Part shown: piece after piece, positions 53,440 to 63,833 of the stretch
How positions within the stretch are numbered: position 1 is the first letter of the stretch
Layout: each line of letters opens with the position of its first letter
Assembly: GCA_032433765.1 (NCBI GenBank)
Contig: JAVIAB010000102.1
Span: 7,627,507-7,691,506, forward strand
Length of the DNA stretch: 64,000 nucleotides
Origin: Megaustenia siamemsis
Taxonomy: Eukaryota; Mollusca; Gastropoda; Stylommatophora; Ariophantidae
Direction of reading: 5' to 3'
Position numbers and translations under genes: made by a program
Notes under the pieces: generated by a model
The model's database searches: none
What the model saw: the letters and a program-made list of their open reading frames with translations, nothing else
What the model was told of the DNA's origin: nothing

Positions 53440-55640
53440 TGTAGTGAGATCCAAAGTGTGTAGTGAGATCCAAAGTCTAGCCCTCTCTCTGGGTAGTGAG
53501 ATCCAAAGTCTAACCCTCTCTCTGTGTAGTGAGAGTTTAGTCCACTCTCTGGGTAGTGAGATCCAATGTCTAGCCCTCTCTCTGGGTAGTGAGAGTTTAG
53601 TCCTCTCTCTGGGTAGTGAGAGTCTAGCCCTCTCTCTGGGTAGTGAGAGTCTAGTCCTCTCTCTGGGTAGTGAGAGTCTAGTCCTCTCTCTGGGTAGTGA
53701 GAGTCTAGCCCTCTCTCTGGGTAGTGAGAGTCTAGTCCTCTCTCTGGGTAGTGAGATCCAATGTTTAGCCCTCTCTCTGGGTAGTGAGAGTCTAGTCCTC
53801 TCTCTGGGTAGTGAGAGTCTAGTCCTCTCTCTGGGTAGTGAGATCCAATGTCTAGCCCTCTCTCTGGGTAGTGAGAGTTTAGTCCTCTCTCTGGGTAGTG
53901 AGATCCAATGTCTAGCCCTCTCTCTGGGTAGTGAGAGTTTAGTCCTCTCTCTGGGTAGTGAGATCCAATGTCTAGCCCTCTCTCTGGGTAGTGAGAGTCT
54001 AGCCCTCTCTCTGGGTAGTGAGATCCAATGTCTAGCCCTCTCTCTGGGTAGTGAGAGTCTAGTCCTCTCTCTGGGTAGTGAGAATCTAGTCCTCTCTCTG
54101 GGTAGTGAGATCCAATGTCTAGCCCTCTCTCTGGGTAGTAAGAGTCTAGTCCTCTCTCTGGATATTGAGATCCAATGTCTAGCCCTCTCTCTGGGTAGTG
54201 AGAGTCTAGTCCTCTCTCTGTGTAGTGAGATCCAATGTCTAGCCCTCTCTCTGGGTAGTGAGAGTCTAGTCCTCTCTCTGGGTAGTGAGAGTCTAGTCCT
54301 CTCTCTGGGTAGTGAGATCCAATGTCTAGCCCTCTCTCTGGGTGGTGAGAGTCTAGTCCTCTCTCTGGGTAGTGAGATCCAATGTCTAGCCCTCTCTCTG
54401 GGTAGTGAGAGTCTAGTCCTCTCTCTGGGTAGTGAGATCCAATGTCTAGCCCTCTCTCTGGGTAGTAAGAGTCTAGTCCTCTCTCTGGATATTGAGATCC
54501 TATGTCTAGCCCTCTCTCTGGGTAGTGAGAGTCTAGTCCTCTCTCTGGGTAGTGAGATCCAATGTCTAGCCCTCTCTCTGGGTAGTGAGAGTCTAGTCCT
54601 CTCTCTGGGTAGTGAGAGTCTAGTCCTCTCTCTGGGTAGTGAGATCCAATGTCTAGCCCTCTCTCTGGGTGGTGAGAGTCTAGTCCTCTCTCTGGGTAGT
54701 GAGATCCAATGTCTAGCCCTCTCTCTGGGTAGTGAGAGTCTAGTCCTCTCTCTGGGTAGTGAGAGTCTAGTCCTCTCTCTGGGTAGTGAGATCCAATGTC
54801 TAGCCCTCTCTCTGGGTAGTGAGATCCAATGTCTAGCCCTCTCTCTGGGTAGTGAAAGTCTAGTCCTCTCTCTGGGTAGTGAGATCCAATGTCTAGCCCT
54901 CTCTCTGGGTAGTGAGAGTCTAGTCCTCTCTCTGGGTAGTGAGATCCAATGTCTAGCCCTCTCTCTGGGTAGTGAGATCCAATGTCTAGCCCTCTCTCTG
55001 GGTAGTGAGAGTCTAGTCCTCTCTCTGGGTAGTGAGATCCAATGTCTAGCCCTCTCTCTGGGTAGTGAGAGTCTAGTCCTCTCTCTGGGTAGTGAGATCC
55101 AATGTCTAGCCCTCTCTCTGGGTAGTGAGAGTCTAGTCCTCTCTCTGGGTAGTGAGATCCAATGTCTAGCCCTCTCTCTGTGTAGTGAGAGTCTAGTCCT
55201 CTCTCTGGGTAGTGAGAGTCTAGCCCTCTCTCTGGGTAGTGAGAGTCTAGTCCTCTCTCTGGGTAGTGAGATCCAATGTCTAGCCCTCTCTCTGGGCAGT
55301 GAGAGTCTAGCCCTCTCTCTGGGTAGTGAGAGTCTAGTCCTCTCTCTGGGTAGTGAGATCCAATGTCTAGCCCTCTCTCTGTGTAGTGAGAGTCTAGTCC
55401 TCTCTCTGGGTAGTGAGAGTCTAGCCCTCTCTCTGGGTAGTGAGAGTCTAGTCCTCTCTCTGGGTAGTGAGATCCAATGTCTAGCCCTCTCTCTGGGCAG
55501 TGAGAGTCTAGTCCTCTCTCTGGGTAGTGAGATCCAATGTCTAGCCCTCTCTCTGGGCAGTGAGAGTCTAGTCCTCTCTCTGGGTAGTGAGATCCAATGT
55601 CTAGCCCTCTCTCTGGGCAGTGAGAGTCTAGTCCTCTTGG
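53440..55640. repeat. 2.2-kb minisatellite, 33-bp and 27-bp units
   Basis: Units GGGTAGTGAGATCCAATGTC + TAGCCCTCTCTCT (33 bp) and GGGTAGTGAGAGTCTAGTCC + TCTCTCT (27 bp) mostly alternate as a 60-bp dimer. Since both lengths are multiples of three and stop-free, frames of 747-776 codons are open on both strands at once. Simultaneous opposite-strand openness and lack of any other gene signal argue against coding. Confidence 0.96.
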
Positions 55641-55762
55641 AAAATGAAAAAGATGAGGTCCCTTGTGCACACACATTAAAGAACCCTTGTCAGTTATAAA
55701 GTCACAAGAATGAGCCTATAAATGTCTCCTGGGCAATTAATTGTTTAGCAAATTTAGCTACC

Positions 55763-56335
55763 ATCATCATCAAGTACCATGCCTGCTGGCGTATGTGATC
55801 ATGTCTCTCCACAACTTTCATTCTCAACAGTTATTTATCATTTCTGTTGTTGACTTTCTGCCAAGTCATTCTCTCATGTTGTCTGGTATCTTTTCTCTTT
55901 GCTTTTACCTCTATCTTTTCATCCCTCAACTTTCCCAGTTGTCACAATATATTCCAGCTGTTCCCTTTTCATTCTATCTATCTATCTATCTATTGACCTT
56001 TCGAGCCGTAACCGGCCCATAGGGCGTAGACCAAGATACACCTTCTCCTATATGAATTTTTTGTTCTAGCAGTTTTCTTTTAAAGATATTTTATCAAATC
56101 TCGCCATCTGTCTCTGTTCTGTGCAAGCAGTTCTATCTCATTGAGGGAGCCGATTCCTGCTGCTCTTGCCTCTCTCATCAATGTTCTTCTCAGTGTCTCC
56201 CTGGGTCTTCCTCTTTTTCTTTTACCTGTTGTTTCCCATATGAGGGCTTGCTTTGCTATTCGGTTATTATCTCTTCTCATCACATGTCCAACGTAGTTCA
56301 TTTTCATTACATGGCCAAAAAATGATGATTTCCTA
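55763..56335 (-). mobile_element. LINE-c 3' part split by LINE-b
   Basis: Minus strand, CATCATCATCAAGTACCATG tail. The body is interrupted by LINE-b at 55974-56300 and resumes TTACATGGCCAAAAAATGAT. Confidence 0.82.
55974..56300 (-). mobile_element. LINE-b 3' fragment nested in LINE-c
   Basis: TSD TTTTCATT at 55966-55973 and 56301-56308. Nearly identical to the corresponding part of 15385-15830 and, in reverse, of 59400-59700. Confidence 0.85.
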
Positions 56336-56519
56336 GCTATACCACAGATATATGTGTTATTAAAGCTTTGTTGTAAACTAATTACATAGTGCATCCTCGT
56401 CCACCTCATGGGTGAATGATAAGAAAAACAAGTAAATTACAGACCTTATTGTCTGACCTTTTTTAAAATGAAAATTACTTTCTTTTTTTTTTATGTTTTT
56501 AATTACTTGTTTTAATTTA

Positions 56520-57100
56520 ACTTATCGTGATTTTTTTTATGTTGACGTCATGTTTTATTTTTAATGACATGTTTTTATTTAACTTATTGTGATTATCTAT
56601 ATTGACCTCATGTTTTGTTTTTAATGACATATTTTTATTTAACTTATTGTGATTAATTATGTTGACCTTTGTTTTGTTTTTAATGACATGTTTTTATTTA
56701 ACTTATTGTAATTATCTATGTTGTCATCATGTTTTGTTTTTAATGACATGTTTTTATTTAACTTATTGTAATTATCTATGTTGACATCATGTTTTGTTTT
56801 TAATGACATATGTTTATTTAATTTATCATAATTATTTATGTTGACATCATGTTTTGTTTTTAATGACATATTTTTATTTAACTTATCGTGATTATCTATG
56901 TTGACATCATGTTTTGTTTTTAATGACATGTTTTTATTTAACTTATCGTAATTATTTATGTTGACATCGTGTTTGTTTTTAATGACATATTTTTATTTAA
57001 CTTATCGTGATTATTTATGTTGACATCATGTTTTGTTTTTAATGACATATTTTTATTTAACTTGAACTTATCGTGATTATTTATGTTGACATCGTGTTTT
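56520..57100. repeat. Minisatellite, about 60-bp unit, ending at exon 17
   Basis: About nine units of TTTATTTAACTTATCGTGAT + TATTTATGTTGACATCATGTTTTG. The last unit continues CATCGTGTTTTGTTTTCACCAG and provides the acceptor region of exon 17. Confidence 0.94.
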
Positions 57101-57111
57101 GTTTTCACCAG

Positions 57112-57248
57112 AGCGACCTCTCTTTCCTGAGGACAACATTTCTAAAACCACCAATCGCTGGATGGAGTGGGAGAGCTGGGTCATGGAAGACAACAGCGTC
57201 TGCCTGTGTGTGCAGGGTCTTGAGTTGTTAGAAAAGTTGAACACACAT
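57112..57248 (+). CDS. ARAP: ARAP exon 17 of window (RA domain end)
   Basis: A 137-nt exon: acceptor GTTTTCACCAG, donor GTGCGT (weak). Two bases complete Glu with exon 16, and phase 0 out. It reads ERPLFPEDNISKTTNRWMEW, ESWVMEDNSVCLCVQ, then GLELLEKLNTH. ERPLxPxExxxxxxxxW is the conserved second half of the ARAP RA domain. The donor is the least certain boundary: a GT at 57258 would add three codons and is also in frame. Confidence 0.85.
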
Positions 57249-57640
57249 GTGCGTAATGTATATTTGTATAATATGTATAATTAATTATAATGTATATGTA
57301 TAATTTATTAATTTTTTTCAGGGGGCGGGGGGATAAAAACTCAGATCTGAACACCTTGCGGCGACTAAACTGGACAAGCAGCCTTTATTCTCCAGTCCTA
57401 TATGTCCCCCAAGCAGACTGCAGTAATGGGAAAATGCCATAAAGAATTTTATTTCAGTGTACTTAACTTATTTAGTCTCCAGCTTATTCTTCTTCACTTT
57501 TATTTTGTACCCCTTTGGATTTTTAATGAGGTACACAATTTTAGTTCTCACATTTCTATCAGCCTAACCATTTCTCATATAATGCTGTTGTACAAGGTCT
57601 GTTCATAAAATTCTCAGATTTTTTTTTCCCGTGAACTATT
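57249..57640. other. Intron, no recognised element
   Basis: AT-rich, with a G-run GGGGGCGGGGGG at about 57322. A SINE-like segment is possible between 57320 and 57410. No exon found. Confidence 0.35.
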
Positions 57641-57644
57641 TGTT

Positions 57645-58040
57645 TTTCTTCTTCCTTTCAACTCCCTGTGGAGCATAGGTCTTCAAAAATCACTTTCTAA
57701 CCATCCTGTAAGAGGTGCGCGTGGCCGTGCGGCTAAAACCACTGTTCTGCTGGCTGAAAAGCCGGCGTACGGTGTTCGAAGCTCACGGTAGACAGAAAGG
57801 ATTTTTTCTATCAGGGGTGGTGAAATAAAAATCCTGAGTCTCACACGTCGTGGCGACCGCTTGACCAAGCGGCCTTTATCCCTAGGGTTCTATCGTTCCC
57901 CACCCGACATACACTAGCAATGGTACTATGTGTCGTAAAGATAGTTATTTTTTACCATCCTGTTTCTTGGCAGTTTCTGAAGATCGTTCCATGTCTTCCC
58001 CATCCTCTTCATCTCTGCTTCTGCCTGTCTTCTCAGAGTG
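57645..58040 (-). mobile_element. LINE-f fragment split by a tRNA-like SINE (SINE-e)
   Basis: LINE-f parts 57645-57709 and 57954-58040. SINE-e at 57710-57953 (GTGGCCGTGCGGCTAAAAC; GGTGTTCGAAGCTCACG) is flanked by TSD ACCATCCTGT (57700-57709, 57954-57963). Confidence 0.78.
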
Positions 58041-58071
58041 TATTTTGACCTATTTAGGGATATATTATCTG

Positions 58072-58330
58072 TTCAAGCCTTGGTGGCTGAGTGGTTAGCG
58101 TGCTTGCTTCCTGATCAGAAGGGTGCAGGTTCAATTCTCAGAATTGGCTGGATATATTTTTTTTCAGACCGACATGTCTCTCAACCTCTAAAAATGGGTA
58201 CCAGAGATTTTTCTGGGAAGTAAAGGTGATCTAGGTGAGATAATAACCACATCGCCAAAGAATGTGCCGTAGTCATAGAAAAATTTAATCATAACATCAT
58301 ATTCCCCATACATCTAGTAAGGTATGCTCA
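58072..58330 (+). mobile_element. SINE-f (tRNA-like)
   Basis: Head GGTGGCTGAGTGGTTAGCGT, B box GGTTCAATTCTC, then core AAATGGGTACCAGAG...CTGGGAAGTAAAGG, shared with SINE-1 and SINE-2. Confidence 0.7.
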
Positions 58331-58529
58331 GGATCTTACTATAGAATTTTTAGTTGTGTCCCTTGTATTAGTGCAGTGCACAGATGATCAAAGGTCGTTC
58401 ATTATACCTCGGTCAAATATAGTTCCGAAATTATTTTTAAAATACATCTTCTGTAAACACTTAAAATATTTAAGAATTTTTAAAAATGTAAAGATTTTAA
58501 TTTTATTAATTTGACAATTTTACATTATT

Positions 58530-58960
58530 CTCTTTTATAGCACATTAAATAAATTATTAATAATTTATAATGGCATTAAAGCGTTCCTTGTTGCAATTTC
58601 TTCATATTCCAAGTCTGGTTTGCTGCCACTGAATTTAGTGCTCTGTGCACACCGTGAGCTGTTTTGTTCATCCAGATTTTGTTTTGATCTTCCTATTGCT
58701 TACAATGAATGATGATATCGTATGACGAAGGACTAATCAGCTGCTTTCACATTCGGTGCTGCTGGACCTTATGTCTTTTGGTGTGTGCTGTAGCTGCTAT
58801 GATGGGGACTGCAGCTACCTTTCTTTGTTTGGATCCTTCAATGAGATGAGTTTTAATTCGGATTATTTCACTGGCATGATTTCGTATTTCGTTTGCAGTG
58901 ATACCAGGGTCTTCAACTAAGCATAACCATTAGTAGCTTCATATTATAACTTTATTTCAC
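58530..58960. repeat. Dispersed repeat R2, copy 3
   Basis: ACCTTATGTCTTTTGGTGTG, GATGGGGACTGCAGCTACC and TTTGGATCCTTCAATGAGAT match 30880-30990. Confidence 0.6.
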
Positions 58961-59137
58961 AATCAGATGGTGTCCATAAATGATGAAAAAAGTAACGTAA
59001 AGGTTCCCTCCTTGTTTGCTAGACATAAGGGGAGTATGGTGTTAGTGACCATATTTTCCATGACCACAACACTATTTTGGGTGATTTTGTTGGTATCTCA
59101 AGATCTAAGAATAATAAAGAACATGTACTGGCAACAA

Positions 59138-59716
59138 GTTGAAAAGTTGTGGAAATCAAAACTCATCAGCACAAACACAAAACTTAGGCTATTCAAATCA
59201 AATGTACTATCAACCCTTACGTATGCGTGTGAAAGCTGGAAAACAACAAGAGATATAGAAACAAAGTTGAACGCATTCGAAAATAAATGTCTAAGGAAAA
59301 TACTTGGTATAGAATGGAACGAATTCAAAACAAACGAGGAAATTAGAGAAATCGCCAATCAACCACTAATATCTTCAGTAATAAAGAAAAGACGATGGTC
59401 ATACGTTGGACATGTGATGAGAAGAGATAATAATCGAATAGCAAAGCAAGCTCTCATATGGGAAACAACAGGTAAAAGAAAAAGAGGAAGACCCAGGGAG
59501 ACACTGAGAAGAACATTGATGAGAGAGGCAAGAGCAGCAGGAATCGGCTCCCTCAATGAGATAGAGCTGCTTGCACAGAACAGAGACAGATGGCGAGATT
59601 TGATAAAATATCTTTAAAAAGAAAACTGCTAGAACAAAAAATTCATATAGGAGAAGGTGTATCTTGGTCTACGCCCTATGGGCCGGTTACGGCTCGAAAG
59701 GTCAATAGATAGATAG
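59138..59716 (+). mobile_element. LINE-b 3' part with intact C-terminal ORF
   Basis: TSD ACTGGCAACAA at 59127-59137 and 59717-59727. The ORF is open to the natural stop at 59617 (STLTYACESWKTTRDIETKL; GHVMRRDNNRIAKQALIW; GRPRETLRRT). Ends GGTTACGGCTCGAAAGGTCA + (GATA)n. The best LINE-b copy. It is inserted in a LINE-c. Confidence 0.88.
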
Positions 59717-59726
59717 ACTGGCAACA

Positions 59727-60690
59727 AACAGCGGCCATAAGAGCTGGAAACCAATTGGGAATGTTTCAACAAATAAAACAGGGTGTTATGCAAGGTTGCA
59801 TGCTGTCACCAGATTTGTTTAATATTTATAGTGAGATTATTTTAAGATTTATAAGGGGCATGCTTGGAATAACAATTGGAGGTCATAATATAATTAATCT
59901 AAGGTTTGCTGATGATACAGTCTTAATCACTAAGAGTGAAAATGAGTTACAAGAAATGTTAGACATTATAGTGAAAGAAAGCAAAAATAAAGGACTCAGC
60001 CTTAATAGCAAAAAGACAGAAGTAATGGTAGCAACAAAGAAAAAGACATCACCTCAGTGCAAAATAAAGACAAGTGGAACAATATTAAAGCAGGTAAATG
60101 AATTTAAATATTTGGGAACTTTGTTAACCTCAGACGGAAGATATACAACAGAGGCGAGATGCAGAATTGCTCGGGCAAAAGCAACTTTCCAAAAAATGAG
60201 GAAGATACTATGCAATCCATTTTTGACAATCGAAACAAGAAAAAGAGTTCTTAAATGTTATGTAGAGTCAGTCTTAACATATGTATATGAATCATGGACA
60301 ATAGGACAACAAACAAGAAAATAACTGGAGTCTGTAAAAATGTGGTTTTACAGAAGAATGTTGAGAATACCATGGACAGCTAAGAAGATTAATGAAAATG
60401 TTCTGAAAGAGGCCAAAGCAAAAAGAGAGCTAATTTTCAATATTAGGAAGAAACAATCATCATTTTTTTGGCCATGTAATGAGAAGAGAACAACTGGAGT
60501 ATATTGTAACAACTGGGAAAATTGAGGGTCGAAGAGATAGAGGAAAGCAAAAAGAAAAGATACCAGACAGCTTAAGAGAATGGCTTGACAGGTCAACAAC
60601 AGAAATGATAAATAACTGTCGAGATCGAAAATTGTGGAGAGACATGATCACCCACGCCAGCAGGCCCGGTACTTGATGATGATGGTTGTT
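59727..60690 (+). pseudogene. LINE-c reverse transcriptase remnant
   Basis: The longest LINE-c piece. RT motifs GVMQGCMLSPDLFNIY (motif B) and LRFADDTVLI (motif C, catalytic ADD) are present, then EFKYLGTLLTSDGRYTTEAR. A TAA stop at 60322-60324 breaks the frame, which continues at 60340 and then shifts near 60470. Ends CGGTACTTGATGATGATG. 5'-truncated; not functional. Confidence 0.85.
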
Positions 60691-60699
60691 GGTATCATC

Positions 60700-60845
60700 C
60701 CAGGTCATTTTTACTGCCCCAAAAAATCTCTGTATTTAGAAAGGCAGTGAACCCCGGAAATCTTATTGGTCCAAAAAAATAATCTGCCGCTTGTGGGAAT
60801 TGAACCAGAATCCTTCTGTCCACAAGAGGTAGTGAGCATCACTAG
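60700..60845 (-). mobile_element. tRNA-like SINE fragment (SINE-f type)
   Basis: TTGTGGGAATTGAACCAGAA in reverse is a B-box-like sequence, related to 4690-4800. Confidence 0.5.
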
Positions 60846-60901
60846 ATTTAAAATCAAATGTCATTTGCTGTTCAGAGTTGTCATTTCTTGTAACATTTCA
60901 G

Positions 60902-61024
60902 TTCAGTCCAAATCAAGCTCTACTAAGCAAACATCAGTACTGTGATTCCAAACCAAAGTCCCGGTTTAAACGGCGAGTTATTGGCTTTCGGCAGTGCAGA
61001 CTAGCATTATACAGTGATTCACAG
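60902..61024 (+). CDS. ARAP: ARAP exon 18 of window (final PH start)
   Basis: A 123-nt exon, phase 0 both sides: acceptor GTAACATTTCAG, donor GTAAAT. It reads FSPNQALLSKHQYCDSKPKS then RFKRRVIGFRQCRLALYSDS Q. The KRRVIGFRQCRLALYSD segment is the second and third strand of a PH domain, placed after the RA as in ARAPs. A second AG five bases into the exon would shift the frame and is not preferred. Confidence 0.85.
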
Positions 61025-61103
61025 GTAAATACATGTCTGTTACTGTATCTTTCTTGTGTTCATGCAATTATTTTCATTTTGTTATCTGGTATGGATGATG
61101 AAA

Positions 61104-61522
61104 TACTTGGTATAGTGTGGAACGAATTAAAAACAAACGAGGAAATTAGAGAAATCGCCAATCAACCACTAATATCTTCAGTAATAAAGAAAATAAGATG
61201 GTCATATGTTGGACATGTGATGAGAAGAGATAATAACTGAATAGCAAAGCAAGCCCTCATATGGGAAACAACAGGTAAGAGGAAAAGAGGAAGACCCAGA
61301 GAGACACTGAGAAGAACATTGATCAGAGAGGCAAGAGCAACAGGATTCGGCTCCCTCAATGAGATAGAGCTGCTTACACAGAACAGAGACAAATGTCAAG
61401 ATTTGATAAAATATCTTTAAAAGAATTGAAAACTGCTAGAACAAAAATTCAGATAGGAGAAGGAGTATCTGGGTCTACGCCCTATGGGCCGGCTACAGCT
61501 CGAAAGGTCAATAGATAGATAG
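61104..61522 (+). mobile_element. LINE-b 3' part
   Basis: TSD ATGGATGATGAAA (13 bp) at 61091-61103 and 61523-61535. ORF broken by a stop at about 61238. Confidence 0.87.
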
Positions 61523-61679
61523 ATGGATGATGAAACCTCATTGAACTTTCATTGGACCTTACCAATTATTTTTTCCTGTGACATTTTAAACTTCCATGAC
61601 CAGGAATTTTCAGCATTTTCATATAGAAGCACTGATTACTAATTGATTAAATTTTTCGCACAAATGATGAAGGTGACGT

Positions 61680-61955
61680 AAGAACAACATCAGAAAAAAT
61701 CAAATACATCAGTAAGAAACAATCAACATTTTTTGAGCACATCATGAGAAGAGGAAAGTTGGAATACTTGGTTACAACTGGCAAAATAAAAAGAAAAAGA
61801 TATCGCGGACGACAAAGAGAGAAAATACTGGATAGCTTGGTGTTATGGCATGGAAAAACAATCAACAACAGAACTGATATGATGCACTGCAGATAGAAGA
61901 TTGTGGAAGGACATGATTGCCTGCACCAATCAGTATGGCACATAATGATGATGAT
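61680..61955 (+). mobile_element. LINE-d 3' fragment
   Basis: AACAATCAACATTTTTTGAG to GGCACATAATGATGATGATG. Plus strand, degraded. Confidence 0.75.
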
Positions 61956-61959
61956 GTAA

Positions 61960-62392
61960 GAACATGGCTGTTTTTTTTTTCCCATAAATTTGGCCAATTT
62001 TTTAAAAATGTGTTTTTTTTGTTTCCACTATGGGGGGAATCTCTTTGGTTGTCGGCGAGACATCAAACACACCTATGTAACATGGGATAGGCAGTGAATG
62101 ACGCTAACAGGAGGATAAACATACAGCTTGAATGCCGGACTGACAGTCGATGTGTCAATAGACAACGTAACACTTCCCCACAGTGCCATGCATTCTAATT
62201 TTAGACCATAAATCAAACATAAGCCAGAAAATAATTACCACATCTGATCCCCATGTTTCTCCTAGTGTAAACACATGGCTGTGTAGCAAAAGTTCAAAGA
62301 AAATACTATTTTTGGAACTCCAAATGTAACATAATTTTTACGATAGGGTTATAATCTAAGGTTTGACTCATAATAAAGTAACCCAGGGTTAA
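61960..62392 (-). mobile_element. TTAA/CCCTAG piggyBac-like element, copy 3
   Basis: Reverse orientation. The terminus reads GTAACCCAGGGTTAA, two mismatches from the GTAATCTAGGGTTAA predicted from copies 1 and 2. The body aligns with 27440-27700 in reverse. Confidence 0.5.
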
Positions 62393-62695
62393 GGAATGTG
62401 TCTTGACCCATAATAAAGTAACCAAGGGTTAAGGAATGTGTCTTGACCCATGATAAAGTAACCCAGGATTAAGGAATGTGTCCTGACCCATGATAAAGTA
62501 ACCCAGGATTAAGGAATGTGTCTTGACCCATGATAAAGTAACCCAGGATTAAGGAATGTGTCCTGACCCATGATAAAGTAACCCAGGATCAGGATTAAGG
62601 AATGTGTCTTGACCCATGATAAAGTAACCCAGGATTAAGGAATGTGTCTTGACCCATACTAACGTAACTTAGGGTTAAGGAATATGTCTTAACTC
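62360..62695. repeat. Minisatellite, 40-bp unit, made from the element terminus
   Basis: About eight units of GACCCATGATAAAGTAACCC + AGGATTAAGGAATGTGTCTT. Each contains the TTAA-proximal end of copy 3. Confidence 0.93.
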
Positions 62696-62699
62696 ATAC

Positions 62700-62967
62700 C
62701 AAAGTGCAAAACTTGTATGACCTATGACACAATTTAATACATAATTGTATCAGTTTACTGCCAATTTTCTTTTCAAATGGCACTTCACATACACCATCTA
62801 CTCAAGAGAAATTTCTACCCATAGTGTAACTTTACAATGATAACAAAGCATTCTTAGCTGCCATGATGATTTCTTAATAAAGTGAACAATTTTAGCCATT
62901 TTTTTTTTCCACTTGTTTTTTCTTTATCTTACTTTCATTTATTTATTTAGTTTATTTTTATTCTCAG
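62700..62967. other. Intron, no recognised element
   Basis: AT-rich, T-runs near 62900-62960 form the polypyrimidine tract of exon 19. Confidence 0.5.
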
Positions 62968-63053
62968 GGTAATTCTGAGATGATATCTTGGAGAGTTGAG
63001 GACATCACAATCTACCTGGGAAGTGTTCCTAAAAGAACCCTACCTCCTTACAG
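62968..63053 (+). CDS. ARAP: ARAP exon 19 of window (final PH, middle)
   Basis: An 86-nt exon: acceptor TTTATTCTCAG, donor GTAAAT. Phase 0 in, two bases left. It reads GNSEMISWRVEDITIYLGSV then PKRTLPPYR. The WxVEDIxIYLGxxxKxxxPP pattern is specific to the C-terminal PH of ARAPs (IYLG followed by basic residues and PP). The next exon, expected to start one base into a codon, is not found before the window ends. Confidence 0.92.
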
Positions 63054-63084
63054 GTAAATTGTTAACAATTTACAAAGGTGTGCA

Positions 63085-63705
63085 TGTCCAACACACGAAA
63101 CAAGTGCCAAGCATCAAATACTTGGGCACAATAATAACATCAGGCGGAAGATGCACCACAGAAATAAAAAGCAGAATAGCCCAGGCCAAAGCTGCATTTC
63201 GAAAACTGAAAAACGTCTTGTACAAGTATATTGTCAGTAGAAGTGAGAAAGAGAGTTCATCGGTGCTATATAGAGCCAGTTCTGACATATGGAAGTGAAT
63301 CATGGATAGTAGACAAATAAATTAAAAGACGATTAGAGGCCACAGAGATAGGATTTATCAGAAGGGTGTTAAAAGTTCCCTGTATAGCTAAAAAGACCAA
63401 TGAGGACATTCTCTAAGAGGCTAACACAAAAAGGAAGTTGCTAAAAAAACATCAGAAAGAAACAATGAACATTTTTCGGGCACATCATGAGAAGAAGAAA
63501 GTTGGAATACTTGGTTACAACTGGCAACACGGAGGATTAAGGATATCGTGGACGACAAAGAGAGAGAAGATACTGGATACCTTGGTGCCGTGGCATGGAA
63601 AACAGTCAACAACAGAATTGATACGATGTACTGTGGACAGAAGAATGAGGAAGGACATGATCACCTACGCCAACTGTTATGGCACATTATGATGATGGTG
63701 CATTG
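63085..63705 (+). mobile_element. LINE-d 3' part
   Basis: It starts about 30 bp after the exon 19 donor. Plus-strand RT C-terminal remnants (SIKYLGTIITSGGRCTTEIK; VSRSEKESSSVLYR in a shifted frame). Ends GGCACATTATGATGATGG. Confidence 0.82.
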
Positions 63706-63833
63706 TACCATGCAGCAAAAAATCTTAGAGATGTGAACAAATATATGCTTTTCCTTTAATTTGTTACCTTATGTAATTTTTTAATACCAGACTACCGATT
63801 TTTGGAAACAGAGAGATGCCTGGTGGTCTAGAA

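Larger units (their letters stand above)
4899..63053 (+). other. ARAP: ARAP-family gene (ArfGAP/RhoGAP/ANK/PH), partial, 19 internal exons
   Basis: ARAP proteins are phosphoinositide-regulated GAPs for Arf and Rho GTPases that act at membranes and the actin cortex. Nineteen exons with AG/GT borders and matching phases join into one open frame of about 597 codons. Approximate order in this partial protein: last ankyrin helix (residues 1-9), PH (29-121), PH (122-197), RhoGAP (198-395), linker (396-420), Ras-associating domain (421-527), start of final PH (528-597). This is the order of the C-terminal half of ARAP1/2/3. The RhoGAP arginine finger is present (GIYRVAG, codon 34513-34515). The SAM, ArfGAP and most ankyrin exons must lie upstream, and the protein end downstream. 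Introns are about 1-6.6 kb and packed with repeats. The family call rests on domain order and RhoGAP/RA motifs; which vertebrate paralogue is closest cannot be decided here. Confidence 0.85.

Noticed and set aside
53365..55699. Three overlapping ORFs of 747-776 codons
   Set aside because: Simultaneously open on both strands because of stop-free 27/33-bp units; intronic array.
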